DNA from: Acinetobacter chinensis
GTDB lineage: Bacteria > Pseudomonadota > Gammaproteobacteria > Pseudomonadales > Moraxellaceae
Assembly (NCBI RefSeq): GCF_002165375.2
Contig: NZ_CP032134.1
Coordinates: forward strand, 2,728,001-2,792,000
DNA: 64,000 bases
Direction of reading: 5' to 3'
Shown in pieces: positions 26,195 through 36,266 of the stretch. The notes below the pieces were generated by a model that worked only from the letters and a program-made list of their open reading frames with translations, was not told the origin of the DNA and did not search any database. The position numbers and the translations under genes were made by a program. How positions within the stretch are numbered: the first letter of the stretch is position 1; each line of letters opens with the position of its first letter.

Positions 26195-27574
26195 ATGCGC
26201 CCATTACACCCAATTGATTTCATCTTTTTAACCCTGGAAAAACGCCAGCAGCCAATGCATGTCGGGGGATTATTTCTGTTCCAGATTCCTGATAATGCAC
26301 CTGAAACATTCATTCAGGATCTGGTAACGGACATCCGCAATTCAAAATCAGTGCCAATTCCACCCTTCAACAACAAACTGAATGGACTGTTCTGGGATGA
26401 AGATGAAGAGTTTGACCTTGACCATCATTTCCGCCACATCGCTTTGCCTCATCCTGGACGTATCCGTGAATTACTGACCTATATTTCACAGGAACACAGT
26501 GCTCTGATTGACCGCGCAAAACCATTATGGACCTGTCACATCATTGAAGGAATTGAGGGCAACCGTTTTGGTATGTATTTTAAAATCCATCACGCTATGG
26601 TTGATGGGATAGCAGGAATGCGTCTGGTTGAAAAATCACTTTCACATGATCCTGACACCAAAAGTATTGTGCCACCGTGGTGTGTTGAAGGAAACCGTGC
26701 AAAACGCCTGAAACAGCCGAAAGCCAGCAAAATTAAAGGAATTCTGGCAACACTGAAAGACCAGCTTGAAGCCACACCTATTGTGACACAGGAACTGTTC
26801 AACACCGTATTTAAAGATATGGGGAAAAATCCAGATTATGTGTCCAGCTTCCAGGCACCACAAAGTATTCTGAACCAGCGTGTCAGTTCATCACGCCGTT
26901 TTGCAGCACAGTCATTTGAGTTTTCACGCTTACACCGTATTGCAAAAGCACTCGGTGTAACCATCAATGACGTTGTTCTTGCGATCTGTTCAGGTGCGTT
27001 ACGTGAATATCTGCTTAAACAGAATGCCCTGCCTAAAAAACCACTGATTGCAATGGTTCCAGCATCCATCCGTGATGATGATTCTGCTGTCAGCAACCGA
27101 ATCACCATGATTCTGGCAAACCTTGGAACACACAAGGAAGATCCACTGGAACGCCTGCAGATTGTCCGTCGCAGCGTCATGAATGCCAAAGAACGCTTTA
27201 AACGCATGAACTCAAGTCAGATCATGAACTACAGTGCTTTTGTTTATGGTGTTGCGGGGATGAATATTGCTTCAGGGATTCTGCCTAAACGTCAGGCTTT
27301 CAACCTTGTGATTTCCAATGTACCAGGGCCACGTGAACCGCTGTACTGGAATGGTGCAAGACTGGATGCGCTGTACCCTGCTTCGATTGTGCTGGATGGT
27401 CAGGCACTGAATATCACCATGACCAGTTACATGGATAAACTGGAAGTAGGCTTGACCGCCTGCCGTAATGCCTTACCCAAAATGCAGAATCTTCTGACTC
27501 ACCTGGAAGATGAGATCCAGCTGTTTGAACAGATCACTGGTACTGCTGACCCAAAGTTACAGGCGGTGAGTTAA
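26195..27574 (+). CDS. atfA: Wax ester synthase / diacylglycerol acyltransferase (WS/DGAT)
   Basis: This enzyme joins fatty acyl-CoA to fatty alcohols or diacylglycerol to make storage wax esters and triacylglycerol. It works at the inner face of the membrane and on lipid bodies. The catalytic HHxxxDG motif is at KIHHAMVDGIAGM (about residues 132-144). The sequence follows the 458-residue A. baylyi enzyme almost word for word as I recall it (RPLHPIDFIFL, NVPGPREPLYWNGA). It stands alone with its own terminator. Confidence 0.95.
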   Translation: MRPLHPIDFIFLTLEKRQQPMHVGGLFLFQIPDNAPETFIQDLVTDIRNSKSVPIPPFNNKLNGLFWDEDEEFDLDHHFRHIALPHPGRIRELLTYISQEHSALIDRAKPLWTCHIIEGIEGNRFGMYFKIHHAMVDGIAGMRLVEKSLSHDPDTKSIVPPWCVEGNRAKRLKQPKASKIKGILATLKDQLEATPIVTQELFNTVFKDMGKNPDYVSSFQAPQSILNQRVSSSRRFAAQSFEFSRLHRIAKALGVTINDVVLAICSGALREYLLKQNALPKKPLIAMVPASIRDDDSAVSNRITMILANLGTHKEDPLERLQIVRRSVMNAKERFKRMNSSQIMNYSAFVYGVAGMNIASGILPKRQAFNLVISNVPGPREPLYWNGARLDALYPASIVLDGQALNITMTSYMDKLEVGLTACRNALPKMQNLLTHLEDEIQLFEQITGTADPKLQAVS

Positions 27575-27591
27575 CCGCAGATCAATAGACA

Positions 27592-27624
27592 AAATTAAGG
27601 GGCTTTGATCAGCCCCTTAATTTT
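27592..27624. terminator. Bidirectional terminator after the wax ester synthase
   Basis: AAATTAAGGGGCT-TTGATC-AGCCCCTTAATTT, a 13-bp stem flanked by A and T runs. It overlaps the stop of the small minus-strand gene. Confidence 0.9.
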
Positions 27625-27790
27625 TAATGTTTCTGCACTGCTTCAGTAACTGATGACAGACTGTACGAACCATTGCTGTAGTGATCGGGACTTCTTTGCC
27701 CTGCTCATCCACAATATAACCGTTGTGCAGACTTTTGTTTGCATCCAGAACTTTCAGACTTTGCTTAATAATTGTATCGCTCATACCCAT
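27617..27790 (-). CDS. Small PA1571-family-like protein, 57 aa
   Basis: A 57-codon gene on the minus strand, with ATG at 27790 preceded by AGAGGTG at 5 bp. The core HNGYIVDEQGKEVPITTAMV matches the short family I know as PA1571, of unknown function, found in Pseudomonas and Acinetobacter. No signal peptide or membrane segment. The family call is from memory. Confidence 0.7.
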   Translation of the reverse strand: MGMSDTIIKQSLKVLDANKSLHNGYIVDEQGKEVPITTAMVRTVCHQLLKQCRNIKN

Positions 27791-27919
27791 GTCACACCTC
27801 TTTGCTAAGACCGGGGGAGAATTCCGGCTATGGCTATCAGATACGACTAGTATTAAAAATTCACAAATAAAAGTAAAATTCCAGATGTAACAAGTGTTTA
27901 ACGATATCCTGTTACAATT

Positions 27920-29374
27920 TTAAGATAAAATGATATCGTATTGCTCTTGCGTATACAGATTTTCCACCTGAAATTTTATGACACGGCTCACAAAATGCTC
28001 CAGATCCGCGACAGCAGGGGCTTCTACGGTAAGCAGCCGATCAATGACCGATGGATGGGCAACAACAGTAAAGCCACTCTGTGACTCAAATGCCCGGGCA
28101 TAGCGCATGATCTCCCGAAAGATTTCGTAACATACTGACTCTGCTGTTTTAATAAATCCACGACCCTGACAGACAGGACAGGATTCACACAACAGATGTT
28201 CCAGCGATTCACGGGTACGCTTACGGGTCATCTCAACTAAACCAAGTTCTGAGACTTGAGTAATCTTAGTTTTTGCATGATCCCGTTCAAGCATTTTTTC
28301 AAACTGGCTCATGACCTCCTCTCTATGCTGAAGTTCCTGCATATCAATGAAGTCAATAATAATAATACCGCCCAGATTACGTAAACGCAGCTGACGTACA
28401 ATGACCTGTGTCGCTTCCATATTGGTTTTAAACACAGTATCTTCAAGCGATCTTCCACCCACATAAGAACCGGTATTGACATCAATGGTGGTCATGGCTT
28501 CGGTCTGATCAATCATCAGATAACCACCCGATTTGAGTGCTACACGGGTCTGCAAGGCTTTCTGAATATCTTCTTCAACATTGTAAAGATCAAAAATCGG
28601 TCTTTCGCCAGGATAATGAATCAAAGATTCAGTCATACTCGGAACAAATTCTTCAACAAATTCCTGCAGCTTTCCGTAAATCTCACGTGAATCCACATAG
28701 ATTTTTGAAGTTTCTTCATTTGCCAGGTCACGTATGACGCGCTGTGGTAAAGGCAGTTCCTCAAAAAGAAGCGATGGAACAACGATACTTTTCTGCTTGC
28801 GCTGAATATATTCCCAGAGTTTTGCCAGATAACACATGTCCTGAACAATGGAAGCCTCATCTATGCCTTCCGCTGCTGTACGTACAATCACTGAGCCTGG
28901 CAGTTTATGTTCCGCCTGAATCCGCTCAATCATGGAGCGCAAACGGTCACGTTCTTCTTCTGATTCTATACGCTGAGATACGCCGATATGATTGCCATAC
29001 GGCATCAGTACCAGATAACGTGATGGGATGGATAAATCTGTACTTAATCGCGCCCCTTTGGTTCCAAGCATATCTTTCATGACCTGAACAGTCAGAACCT
29101 GTCCTGGGTGAAGAAGCTCAAAAACATTGGGGGTTGCCTGATTTCGGGGCCAGACCATATCATTGATATGAAGAAATGCCGTTCTGGAAAGACCAATATC
29201 TACAAAAGCCGCCTGCATACCTGGAAGTACACGAACCACCTTACCTTTATAAATATTACCAACAAGACCCCTTTTTGCCGCACGCTCAACAAACAGCTCG
29301 TTGACTGTGCCGTTCTGGATTAACGCAACACGACATTCCATAGGCGTGACGTTAATCAACAACTCGTCAGACAT
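27920..29374 (-). CDS. rng: Ribonuclease G
   Basis: This endoribonuclease matures the 5' end of 16S rRNA and decays some mRNAs. Of its 484 residues, the N-terminal S1 region (GNIYKGKVVRVLPGMQAAFVDIGL) is clear. The catalytic DNase I-like part has its Mg ligands in TIDVNTGSY and IIIDFIDM. The zinc-link CxxC follows in CESCPVCQGRG. It lacks the long RNase E tail. It is the last gene of the mreBCD-maf-rng order. The ATG at 29374 is preferred over a TTG 12 bp upstream. Confidence 0.93.
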   Translation of the reverse strand: MSDELLINVTPMECRVALIQNGTVNELFVERAAKRGLVGNIYKGKVVRVLPGMQAAFVDIGLSRTAFLHINDMVWPRNQATPNVFELLHPGQVLTVQVMKDMLGTKGARLSTDLSIPSRYLVLMPYGNHIGVSQRIESEEERDRLRSMIERIQAEHKLPGSVIVRTAAEGIDEASIVQDMCYLAKLWEYIQRKQKSIVVPSLLFEELPLPQRVIRDLANEETSKIYVDSREIYGKLQEFVEEFVPSMTESLIHYPGERPIFDLYNVEEDIQKALQTRVALKSGGYLMIDQTEAMTTIDVNTGSYVGGRSLEDTVFKTNMEATQVIVRQLRLRNLGGIIIIDFIDMQELQHREEVMSQFEKMLERDHAKTKITQVSELGLVEMTRKRTRESLEHLLCESCPVCQGRGFIKTAESVCYEIFREIMRYARAFESQSGFTVVAHPSVIDRLLTVEAPAVADLEHFVSRVIKFQVENLYTQEQYDIILS

Positions 29375-29412
29375 AATTAAACTCAAAACATTATAAAAAT
29401 TCTTTTCAGCAG

Positions 29413-29979
29413 TTAATTTAGTACCTTAACTGTCTGTAATAACTGTACCGTTTCATGCAAAGGCAAGCCAACCACATTGCTGTAACTGCCGTCTATACGC
29501 GGGATAAAACGGGCAGCGATACCCTGTATGGCATATCCTCCTGCTTTACCCTGCGGTTCGCCGGTCGCCCAGTAGTTTTCCATATCTGCTGAACTTAAAG
29601 ACTGAAACTCGACCTGCGTCCGTACCACTATACTGTAATTTTCTTTTAATGTACGAACACATACGCCTGTATAAACATCATGCCACCGACCTGAGAGAGC
29701 TGTCCACATGTTTAATGCATGTTCTCTGGATTCAGGCTTACCCAGAATCTGCCCATCCAGTCCAAGACTGGTATCTGCCGCAATCACAATGGCATCAGGA
29801 AACCGATCCAATACAGCCTGTGCTTTTTCACAGGCTAAACGTTCAACATATTCTGCAACAGGTTCATTGATTCCAGCTGTTTCATCAATATCGGGGCTGA
29901 ACACATCAAAGTCCAGCCCGAGCTGTTCCAGTAAAGCTTTACGTCGGGGTGACCCCGAAGCTAGAATTAAACGCGCCAT
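29413..29979 (-). CDS. maf: Maf-family nucleotide pyrophosphatase
   Basis: Maf proteins hydrolyse non-canonical or pyrimidine nucleoside triphosphates. The 188-residue product has the family start LILASGSPRRKALLEQLGL, the catalytic VIAADTSLGLDGQILGKP block and GKAGGYAIQGIAARF. The start at 29979 overlaps the mreD stop by 13 bp. It fits YhdE-type Maf, dTTP/UTP pyrophosphatase, from its place beside rng. Confidence 0.92.
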   Translation of the reverse strand: MARLILASGSPRRKALLEQLGLDFDVFSPDIDETAGINEPVAEYVERLACEKAQAVLDRFPDAIVIAADTSLGLDGQILGKPESREHALNMWTALSGRWHDVYTGVCVRTLKENYSIVVRTQVEFQSLSSADMENYWATGEPQGKAGGYAIQGIAARFIPRIDGSYSNVVGLPLHETVQLLQTVKVLN

Positions 29980-30458
29980 CTTCTTAACAGGAAATAAATC
30001 ACAGGCCATACCATGGCACTGGTCAACATCGGTTGCCAGTAACGGGTAATGGATACCTGTATTCCGCCCATGGTCTGCATCATCCACACAAGCATCAGAT
30101 GTGCAATTAATGCAAGCGTCGTAATAATCCATAAGTTTGAAAAGGTCAAGATTCGACGTTCACGGGTCAGAAAGCGTGAAACGAAGGTAATAATCACAAA
30201 ACTCAGTGCGTTCATGCCCAGCGGAGCATCAAACAGCAGATCGGTAAAAAGTCCGACTCCAAATGCAAACCACACACCGCACCATGTCGGCTGACACAGT
30301 ACCCAGAACAGCATAATCATTAACATGAATGATGGACGCCAGCCCGATACCGCATAGGACAGTGGATAAACCATGAGGATGGAAGCAATCAGAACCGATA
30401 CAACGATTGCGATTAAAGGATCACGTTTCTGATGAGAGCGGATTTTAGCGATCAGCAT
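29967..30458 (-). CDS. mreD: Rod shape-determining protein MreD
   Basis: MreD is an inner-membrane part of the elongasome. It has 163 residues from the ATG at 30458, which overlaps the mreC stop by 14 bp. About five membrane helices are visible (LIAIVVSVLIASILMVYPL, FMLMIMLFWVLCQ, GVWFAFGVGLFTDLLFD and onward). The FGLF/L-D-L-L-x-x-x-P-L-G-x-N motif is present as GLFTDLLFDAPLGMNAL. Confidence 0.92.
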   Translation of the reverse strand: MLIAKIRSHQKRDPLIAIVVSVLIASILMVYPLSYAVSGWRPSFMLMIMLFWVLCQPTWCGVWFAFGVGLFTDLLFDAPLGMNALSFVIITFVSRFLTRERRILTFSNLWIITTLALIAHLMLVWMMQTMGGIQVSITRYWQPMLTSAMVWPVIYFLLRRWRV

Positions 30459-31302
30459 GAGGTTGCTCCATCGCCAGTGAGTCTGAGAACAGCACCACAA
30501 CATGATGCCCACCCGCCAGCTGTGCAGCAGGAACAACATCTATTTTGGCAAATTCACCAGAGTTGTGTCGATTGACTGCTGAAACTGTACCGACCAGGTA
30601 ACCTGCAGGAAAATGCTCGCCCAGTCCTGAACTGTAGACTTTTTCACCTACTTTGATATTGGCACTGGTCGGTACATATTCCATTTTCAGATGTCCAAGA
30701 TCACCCGTTCCAGAGACAATTGCCCGCATCCCTGTACGTTCCAGGCGAACAGACAGTGAGTGCTCTTTATCAGACAACAGCATAATCCGGCTACTGTGAG
30801 GATAGACAGCAATAATCTGTCCCATGATCCCTTTATCATCCAGAACAGTCTGTCCAGCTTTCAGACTACTGCTGGAACCCCGGTTAATGACAATAATATG
30901 CCGTAAAGGATCTGCATCCGTCCCGATCACTTCAGCAATTTCCATACGACCATCAATAATCAATGGCGTATCAAGCAAGCCTCTTAAGCGGGTATTTTCA
31001 GCAGAAAGTTCAGACAGCTTCTGCAGACGCACCTGAGCCTGAAGCAATTCAGCATTCATCGCGGTATTTTCACGACGCAACTGATCTTCAGACTTGGTCT
31101 GCTGGTTAAGCCATTCTCTCGACAAAACTGGATAACTGGCCAGGGCATATATTGGATTATATGCCGCGTACAGTACATCTCTGGCAGGTTGAATCACATG
31201 TGGCATACGCCAGTTAAAAAACAACACGGCCAGACAGGTGATCACTGCAATAATAAATGAACGAAAAGATGGCGGCTGTCTTGAAAACAGATTTGTTTGC
31301 AC
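30445..31302 (-). CDS. mreC: Rod shape-determining protein MreC
   Basis: MreC is a periplasmic elongasome scaffold with one N-terminal membrane helix (FIIAVITCLAVLFFNWRM). It has 285 residues. A coiled coil follows at about 66-105 (NAELLQAQVRLQKLSELSAENTRLRGLL), then the beta-barrel core with INRGSSSSLKAGQTVLD and GLGEHFPAGYLVG. It starts 16 bp after mreB. Confidence 0.94.
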   Translation of the reverse strand: MQTNLFSRQPPSFRSFIIAVITCLAVLFFNWRMPHVIQPARDVLYAAYNPIYALASYPVLSREWLNQQTKSEDQLRRENTAMNAELLQAQVRLQKLSELSAENTRLRGLLDTPLIIDGRMEIAEVIGTDADPLRHIIVINRGSSSSLKAGQTVLDDKGIMGQIIAVYPHSSRIMLLSDKEHSLSVRLERTGMRAIVSGTGDLGHLKMEYVPTSANIKVGEKVYSSGLGEHFPAGYLVGTVSAVNRHNSGEFAKIDVVPAAQLAGGHHVVVLFSDSLAMEQPHADR

Positions 31303-31318
31303 CCGCCCTGTCCTTTAT

Positions 31319-32365
31319 TTAACCTACAAACAACATGTCATGGTTTGGATTGTCAAAGAATTCCAATACCTTACCACCACCACGGGTGACACAGGTCAGA
31401 GGCTCTTCAGCAACCACAACAGGCAAGCCTGTTTCTTTTGCCAGCAGTTTATCCAGGTTACGCAGCAGCGCACCACCGCCAGTCAGGACAATACCACGTT
31501 CTGCAATGTCAGAAGACAGTTCAGGTGGGGTCTGCTCAAGCGCAGATTTAACTGCAGAAACAATGCTTTGTAATGGATCTGAAATTGCCTGGCTAATCTC
31601 ATCCGACGTTACAGTAATTGCACGCGGTACACCTTCAGCAAGGTTACGGCCACGCACTTCAATTTCAAGTGGTTTTACGCCTTCATCAGGTAAAGCCATA
31701 CCGACTTCTTTCTTGATGATTTCTGCTGTGGTTTCACCGATCACACAACCATGTGCCTTACGCACGTAGTTGATAATATGTTCGTCAAACACATCGCCAC
31801 CGATACGCAGTGAATCTGCATATACACAACCCTGCAGGGAAATAATGGCAATTTCAGTCGTACCGCCACCTACATCCACCACCATCGAACCACAAGCCTG
31901 TTCAACTGGCATACCTGCACCAATTGCAGCTGCCATTGGTTCTTCAATCAGACGTACATCACGTGCGCCTGCATTGAACACCGCTTCACGGATTGCACGG
32001 CGCTCCACAAGCGTGGATTTACATGGAACACAAACCACGACACGTGGTGCTGGTGGAAACAGACGCTTTTCATGAACTTTGGTGATGAACTGATGAAGCA
32101 TGGTTTCAGTCACTTCAAAATCGGCAATCACACCATCTTTCATTGGGCGGATTGCAGAAATATTTGCAGGTGTACGACCCAGCATTTGTTTTGCATCAAG
32201 ACCAACCGCGGCAACGATTTTTTGTGAACCACTGTGACGAATTGCCACAACCGTCGGTTCATTTAATATAATGCCTCGTCCTGGCGCATAAATAAGTGTA
32301 TTAGCTGTACCTAAATCAATGGCTAGATCTGGTGAAAACAAGCCTATTAGTCGTTTTAGAATCAC
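31319..32365 (-). CDS. mreB: Rod shape-determining protein MreB
   Basis: MreB is the actin-like cytoskeletal ATPase that guides lateral wall synthesis. It has 348 residues. The phosphate-1 loop (LAIDLGTANTLIY), phosphate-2 loop (MVVDVGGGTTEIA) and adenosine motif (GIVLTGGGALLRNLD) are all present. The start is probably the GTG at 32365. It is the first gene of mreBCD-maf-rng and is divergent from gatC. Confidence 0.96.
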   Translation of the reverse strand: MILKRLIGLFSPDLAIDLGTANTLIYAPGRGIILNEPTVVAIRHSGSQKIVAAVGLDAKQMLGRTPANISAIRPMKDGVIADFEVTETMLHQFITKVHEKRLFPPAPRVVVCVPCKSTLVERRAIREAVFNAGARDVRLIEEPMAAAIGAGMPVEQACGSMVVDVGGGTTEIAIISLQGCVYADSLRIGGDVFDEHIINYVRKAHGCVIGETTAEIIKKEVGMALPDEGVKPLEIEVRGRNLAEGVPRAITVTSDEISQAISDPLQSIVSAVKSALEQTPPELSSDIAERGIVLTGGGALLRNLDKLLAKETGLPVVVAEEPLTCVTRGGGKVLEFFDNPNHDMLFVG

Positions 32366-32497
32366 GGAGACGTTCTCGATTAAACTTTATGTGGACGCAA
32401 GGTGGCAACTTTAACTAAATGTGATGATTTGAACAAGTCAATCGCTTATTATAACGCACGATATCCAGAAATTTTTTAATACTGATCAGGTGATGTT

Positions 32498-32812
32498 ATG
32501 TCTACATCGGATGCACAGCATTCTGCAGATTTAAATGCACAAACAGTTTCAGCAATCGCCAATCTTGCCCGATTGTCGCTCAATGATACGCAATCTGCTG
32601 AATATGCTCAAAGTCTAAATAAAATTTTAGGCATGATGGAAACCCTAAAGGGCATCGATACCGATGGTGTTGAACCACTGAAAAGTCCTTTTGACAATCC
32701 TCAGCCCTTACGTGAAGACGTTGTCACTGAAGAGAATCATCGTGATGAATATCAAGCAGTTGCACCTGCTGTACAGGATGGTCTGTACCTTGTTCCTCGC
32801 GTAATTGAATAA
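32498..32812 (+). CDS. gatC: Asp-tRNA(Asn)/Glu-tRNA(Gln) amidotransferase subunit C
   Basis: GatC stabilises the GatCAB complex that amidates misacylated Glu-tRNA(Gln) and Asp-tRNA(Asn). It is 104 residues long. VSAIANLARLSLNDTQSAEYAQSLNKIL and DGVEPLKSPFDNPQPLREDVV are the family blocks. It leads a gatC-gatA-gatB operon. Confidence 0.94.
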   Translation: MSTSDAQHSADLNAQTVSAIANLARLSLNDTQSAEYAQSLNKILGMMETLKGIDTDGVEPLKSPFDNPQPLREDVVTEENHRDEYQAVAPAVQDGLYLVPRVIE

Positions 32813-32865
32813 TTTTTTATTCAGTTTCATCATTTACACAAATCAAACGTAAAGAATTATTTCTT

Positions 32866-34344
32866 ATGACAGATTTACACCGCTTATCCATTCGTGAACT
32901 CTCTCAGGGTCTGACGAATGCAGAATTTTCATCCCGTGAACTGACTGAACATTATTTAAAACGCATTGGAAAAATCGATGCACAGGTTCAGTCCTTTATT
33001 ACGGTTGCTGAAGAGCAGGCTATTGCTCAGGCAAATGCCGCTGATGCACTGCTTAAATCAGGTGGCGCAGGCGCACTGACAGGTATCCCAGTTGCACACA
33101 AGGACATTTTCTGTACAAACGGCATTAAAACCACAGCCGGTTCAAAAATACTGGATAACTTTATCTCTCCTTACGATGCAACTGTGGTCGCAAAAGGTAA
33201 AGCTGCCGGACTTGTGACGCTGGGTAAAGTGAACATGGATGAATTTGCCATGGGTTCCACTTCTGAGTCATCTTATTTTGGTGCAACCAGAAACCCATGG
33301 GCGCTGGATCGTGTTCCTGGTGGTTCTTCAGGTGGTTCTGCTGCCGCTGTTGCTGCTGACCTTGCTCCTTTTGCCACAGGTACAGACACGGGTGGTTCAA
33401 TCCGTCAGCCTGCATCATTCTGTGGTCTGACCGGTCTTAAACCAACCTATGGACGTGTTTCCCGTTTCGGTATGATTGCCTATGCATCATCACTGGATCA
33501 GGGTGGTCCGATGGCCCGCTCTGCTGAAGACTGTGCTTATCTCATGAATGTCATGGCAGGTCATGATGCCAAAGATTCAACTTCTGTACAGAAAGAAGCT
33601 GATGACTACGTGGCAAACCTGAACACTACAGCTGTTAAAGGTTTACGTATCGGTATTCCTAAACAGTACTTCAATGTTCAGGGTCTGGATGCTGACGTTA
33701 AAGCACGTGTTGAAGAATCACTGAAAAAACTCGAAGACATGGGCGCAACACTGGTTGAGATTGATCTCAACATGACGGATGCTTATGTACCGACTTATTA
33801 TCTGATCGCACCTGCTGAAGCTTCTTCAAACTTACAGCGTTACGATGGTGTGCGTTACGGTTATCGTGCTGAAAACCCAACTGACATTTTAGATCTTTAT
33901 AAACGTTCACGTTCAGAAGGTTTTGGTGCAGAAGTACAGCGTCGTATCCTGATTGGTACTTATGCCCTTTCTGCGGGTTATTACGATGCTTACTATGTCA
34001 AAGCACAGAAAGTACGCCGTCTGATCCAGCTGGACTTCCTGAAAGCCTTTGAAAATGTCGATGTGATTGCTGCACCCTCTGCACCAACCACTGCCTACAA
34101 AATCGGTGCAAACCTCAGCCCGACTGAAATGTACTTAGGCGACATTTACACACTGGCTGTGAACCTGGCAGGTCTGCCTGCAATCAATGCTCCTGTTGGT
34201 TTTGATGTAGATAATCTACCTGTTGGCTTACAGCTGATTGGTAACTACTGGTCAGAATCTCAACTGCTGTCCGTTGTACATCAGTATCAGCAAGCAACCG
34301 ACTGGCATACCAAACGTGCGGCAATTGCTGAGGAGAATGCATAA
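32866..34344 (+). CDS. gatA: Asp-tRNA(Asn)/Glu-tRNA(Gln) amidotransferase subunit A
   Basis: GatA is the amidase subunit that frees ammonia from glutamine. It has 492 residues. The amidase-signature triad is Lys in PVAHKDIF, Ser in the GGSSGGSAAAVAADLAPFA loop and Ser in TGTDTGGSIRQPASF. Its TAA overlaps the gatB ATG by one base. Confidence 0.96.
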   Translation: MTDLHRLSIRELSQGLTNAEFSSRELTEHYLKRIGKIDAQVQSFITVAEEQAIAQANAADALLKSGGAGALTGIPVAHKDIFCTNGIKTTAGSKILDNFISPYDATVVAKGKAAGLVTLGKVNMDEFAMGSTSESSYFGATRNPWALDRVPGGSSGGSAAAVAADLAPFATGTDTGGSIRQPASFCGLTGLKPTYGRVSRFGMIAYASSLDQGGPMARSAEDCAYLMNVMAGHDAKDSTSVQKEADDYVANLNTTAVKGLRIGIPKQYFNVQGLDADVKARVEESLKKLEDMGATLVEIDLNMTDAYVPTYYLIAPAEASSNLQRYDGVRYGYRAENPTDILDLYKRSRSEGFGAEVQRRILIGTYALSAGYYDAYYVKAQKVRRLIQLDFLKAFENVDVIAAPSAPTTAYKIGANLSPTEMYLGDIYTLAVNLAGLPAINAPVGFDVDNLPVGLQLIGNYWSESQLLSVVHQYQQATDWHTKRAAIAEENA

Positions 34345-35822
34345 TGGCTCAGGCTCAAAAACAATCCGCTAAATCATTATTGATTGATGGCTGGGAAGTC
34401 GTTATTGGTATCGAAATCCATACGCAACTTGCAACCAATTCTAAAATCTTCTCAGGTTCTTCCACCACATTTGGTCAGGACCCGAATACACAAGCCAGCC
34501 TTGTTGATTTGGCAATGCCGGGCGTACTTCCTGTACTGAACAAAGAAGTGGTTGATCTTGCAATCCGCTTTGGTCTGGGAATTGATGCGTACATCGACCA
34601 GGCATCTGTATTTGCACGTAAAAACTATTTCTACCCTGACTCTCCAAAAGGCTACCAGATCAGCCAGATGGACAATCCAATCGTTGGCTTAGGTCATATC
34701 GACATCCAGCTTGAAGATGGCACTGTAAAACGCATTGGCGTAACCCGTGCTCACCTTGAGGAAGATGCAGGTAAATCAATCCATGACCAGTTTGAAGGTC
34801 AGTCTGGTATTGACTTAAACCGTGCAGGTACGCCGCTGCTTGAAATCGTATCTGAACCCGATATGCGTTCAGTTGAAGAAGCTGTTGCCTACATCAAAGC
34901 GATTCACACGCTTGTACGCTGGTTAGGTATTTCTGACGGTAACATGGCAGAAGGTTCATTCCGTGCGGACTGTAACGTGTCTTTACGCCGTCCGGGTCAG
35001 CCTTTCGGTACACGCTGTGAACTGAAAAACCTCAACTCATTCCGTTTCATTGAACAGGCGATCAATGTTGAAATTGAACGTCAGATGGAAATTCTGGAAT
35101 GGGATGGCACCATTGATCAGGAAACACGTCTGTTTGATCCTGTGAAAATGGAAACACGTTCAATGCGTTCAAAAGAAGAAGCAAACGATTACCGCTACTT
35201 CCCAGACCCAGACCTGTTACCTGTGATCATTTCTGATACTCAGATTGAAGCCGCTCGTGCTGCTTTACCTGAGCTTCCAGCTGCACGTCGTGCCCGTTTT
35301 GTCGCTGACTTTGGCGTAACTGAGTACGATGCTCACGTTCTGACTTTAACCCGTGAAATGTCTGAGTTTTACGAAGATGTGGTGAAAGCTGCTGGCGGTG
35401 CTGCTCAGGGTAAAGTTTCTGCAAACTGGGTGATGGGTGAATTCTCTGGTGCCTTAAACAAAGCAAGCCTGGAACTGACTGATTCTCCTGTATCTGCGGA
35501 AAAACTTGGTAGCATGATCGCACGTATTGTGGACAACACAATTAACGGTAAGATCGCGAAGCAAGTATTCGGCTTTATGTGGGACGAAGGCAAATCTGCG
35601 GATGAAATTATTGCGGAAAAAGGCTTAAAACAGGAAACTGATACAGGCGCAATTGAAGCGATTATTAAAGACGTACTTGCTGCCAATGAGAAAATGGTTG
35701 AAGAGTATAAATCTGGTAAAGAAAAAGCCTTTAACGGTCTTGTTGGTCAAGTGATGAAAGCAGCGAAAGGTAAAGCTAACCCTGCACAAGTAAATGAACT
35801 GATGAAGAAGTTGATTGGTTAA
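34344..35822 (+). CDS. gatB: Asp-tRNA(Asn)/Glu-tRNA(Gln) amidotransferase subunit B
   Basis: GatB binds the misacylated tRNA and activates the acyl group with ATP. It has 492 residues. Family blocks: WEVVIGIEIHTQLATNSKIFSG (shortened here), NYFYPDSPKGYQISQ, AGTPLLEIVSEPDMRS and KNLNSFRF. The C-terminal YqeY-like tail domain is complete. It ends the gat operon. Confidence 0.96.
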   Translation: MAQAQKQSAKSLLIDGWEVVIGIEIHTQLATNSKIFSGSSTTFGQDPNTQASLVDLAMPGVLPVLNKEVVDLAIRFGLGIDAYIDQASVFARKNYFYPDSPKGYQISQMDNPIVGLGHIDIQLEDGTVKRIGVTRAHLEEDAGKSIHDQFEGQSGIDLNRAGTPLLEIVSEPDMRSVEEAVAYIKAIHTLVRWLGISDGNMAEGSFRADCNVSLRRPGQPFGTRCELKNLNSFRFIEQAINVEIERQMEILEWDGTIDQETRLFDPVKMETRSMRSKEEANDYRYFPDPDLLPVIISDTQIEAARAALPELPAARRARFVADFGVTEYDAHVLTLTREMSEFYEDVVKAAGGAAQGKVSANWVMGEFSGALNKASLELTDSPVSAEKLGSMIARIVDNTINGKIAKQVFGFMWDEGKSADEIIAEKGLKQETDTGAIEAIIKDVLAANEKMVEEYKSGKEKAFNGLVGQVMKAAKGKANPAQVNELMKKLIG

Positions 35823-35837
35823 GCTGATCTTTCTTTA

Positions 35838-35869
35838 AAAGAAGACCCGCTTTAAAGCGGGTCTTCTTA
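35838..35869 (+). terminator. Terminator of the gatCAB operon
   Basis: AAGAAGACCCGCTT and AAGCGGGTCTTCTT form a long stem right after gatB. It overlaps the end of the convergent pseudogene. Confidence 0.9.
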
Positions 35870-36266
35870 TTTCCAGTCGATATCTTCTGCCTGTTCAAAT
35901 ACTTTATTTTTTTCCCTTGTAATAAAAATATGTTCAATTCCAGAGAAATATAAGGTCAGATCAGCATCAACATAACAATTAAAACCAATATTAGAAAAAC
36001 GAATATAGTTAAATTTTATTTTTCTCCTATTCCTTAATTCACCTACAATAGCTTGATCTTTTTGATTAAATATCCCAAAACTCACAGTTAAATCATTTTC
36101 ATTTTTTTTAATTAATATTACTTCATAGAATTCCTCCTCATTCAATTCAGATTCAACATCAGGCTTAAAATAACAAACAATTTCATTAAAGTTTAAAAAT
36201 TTATTTTCAACAAACTCCCACGAACCAAAAAACAACTCATTTGATTCAAGAAATTCTGAATAACAA

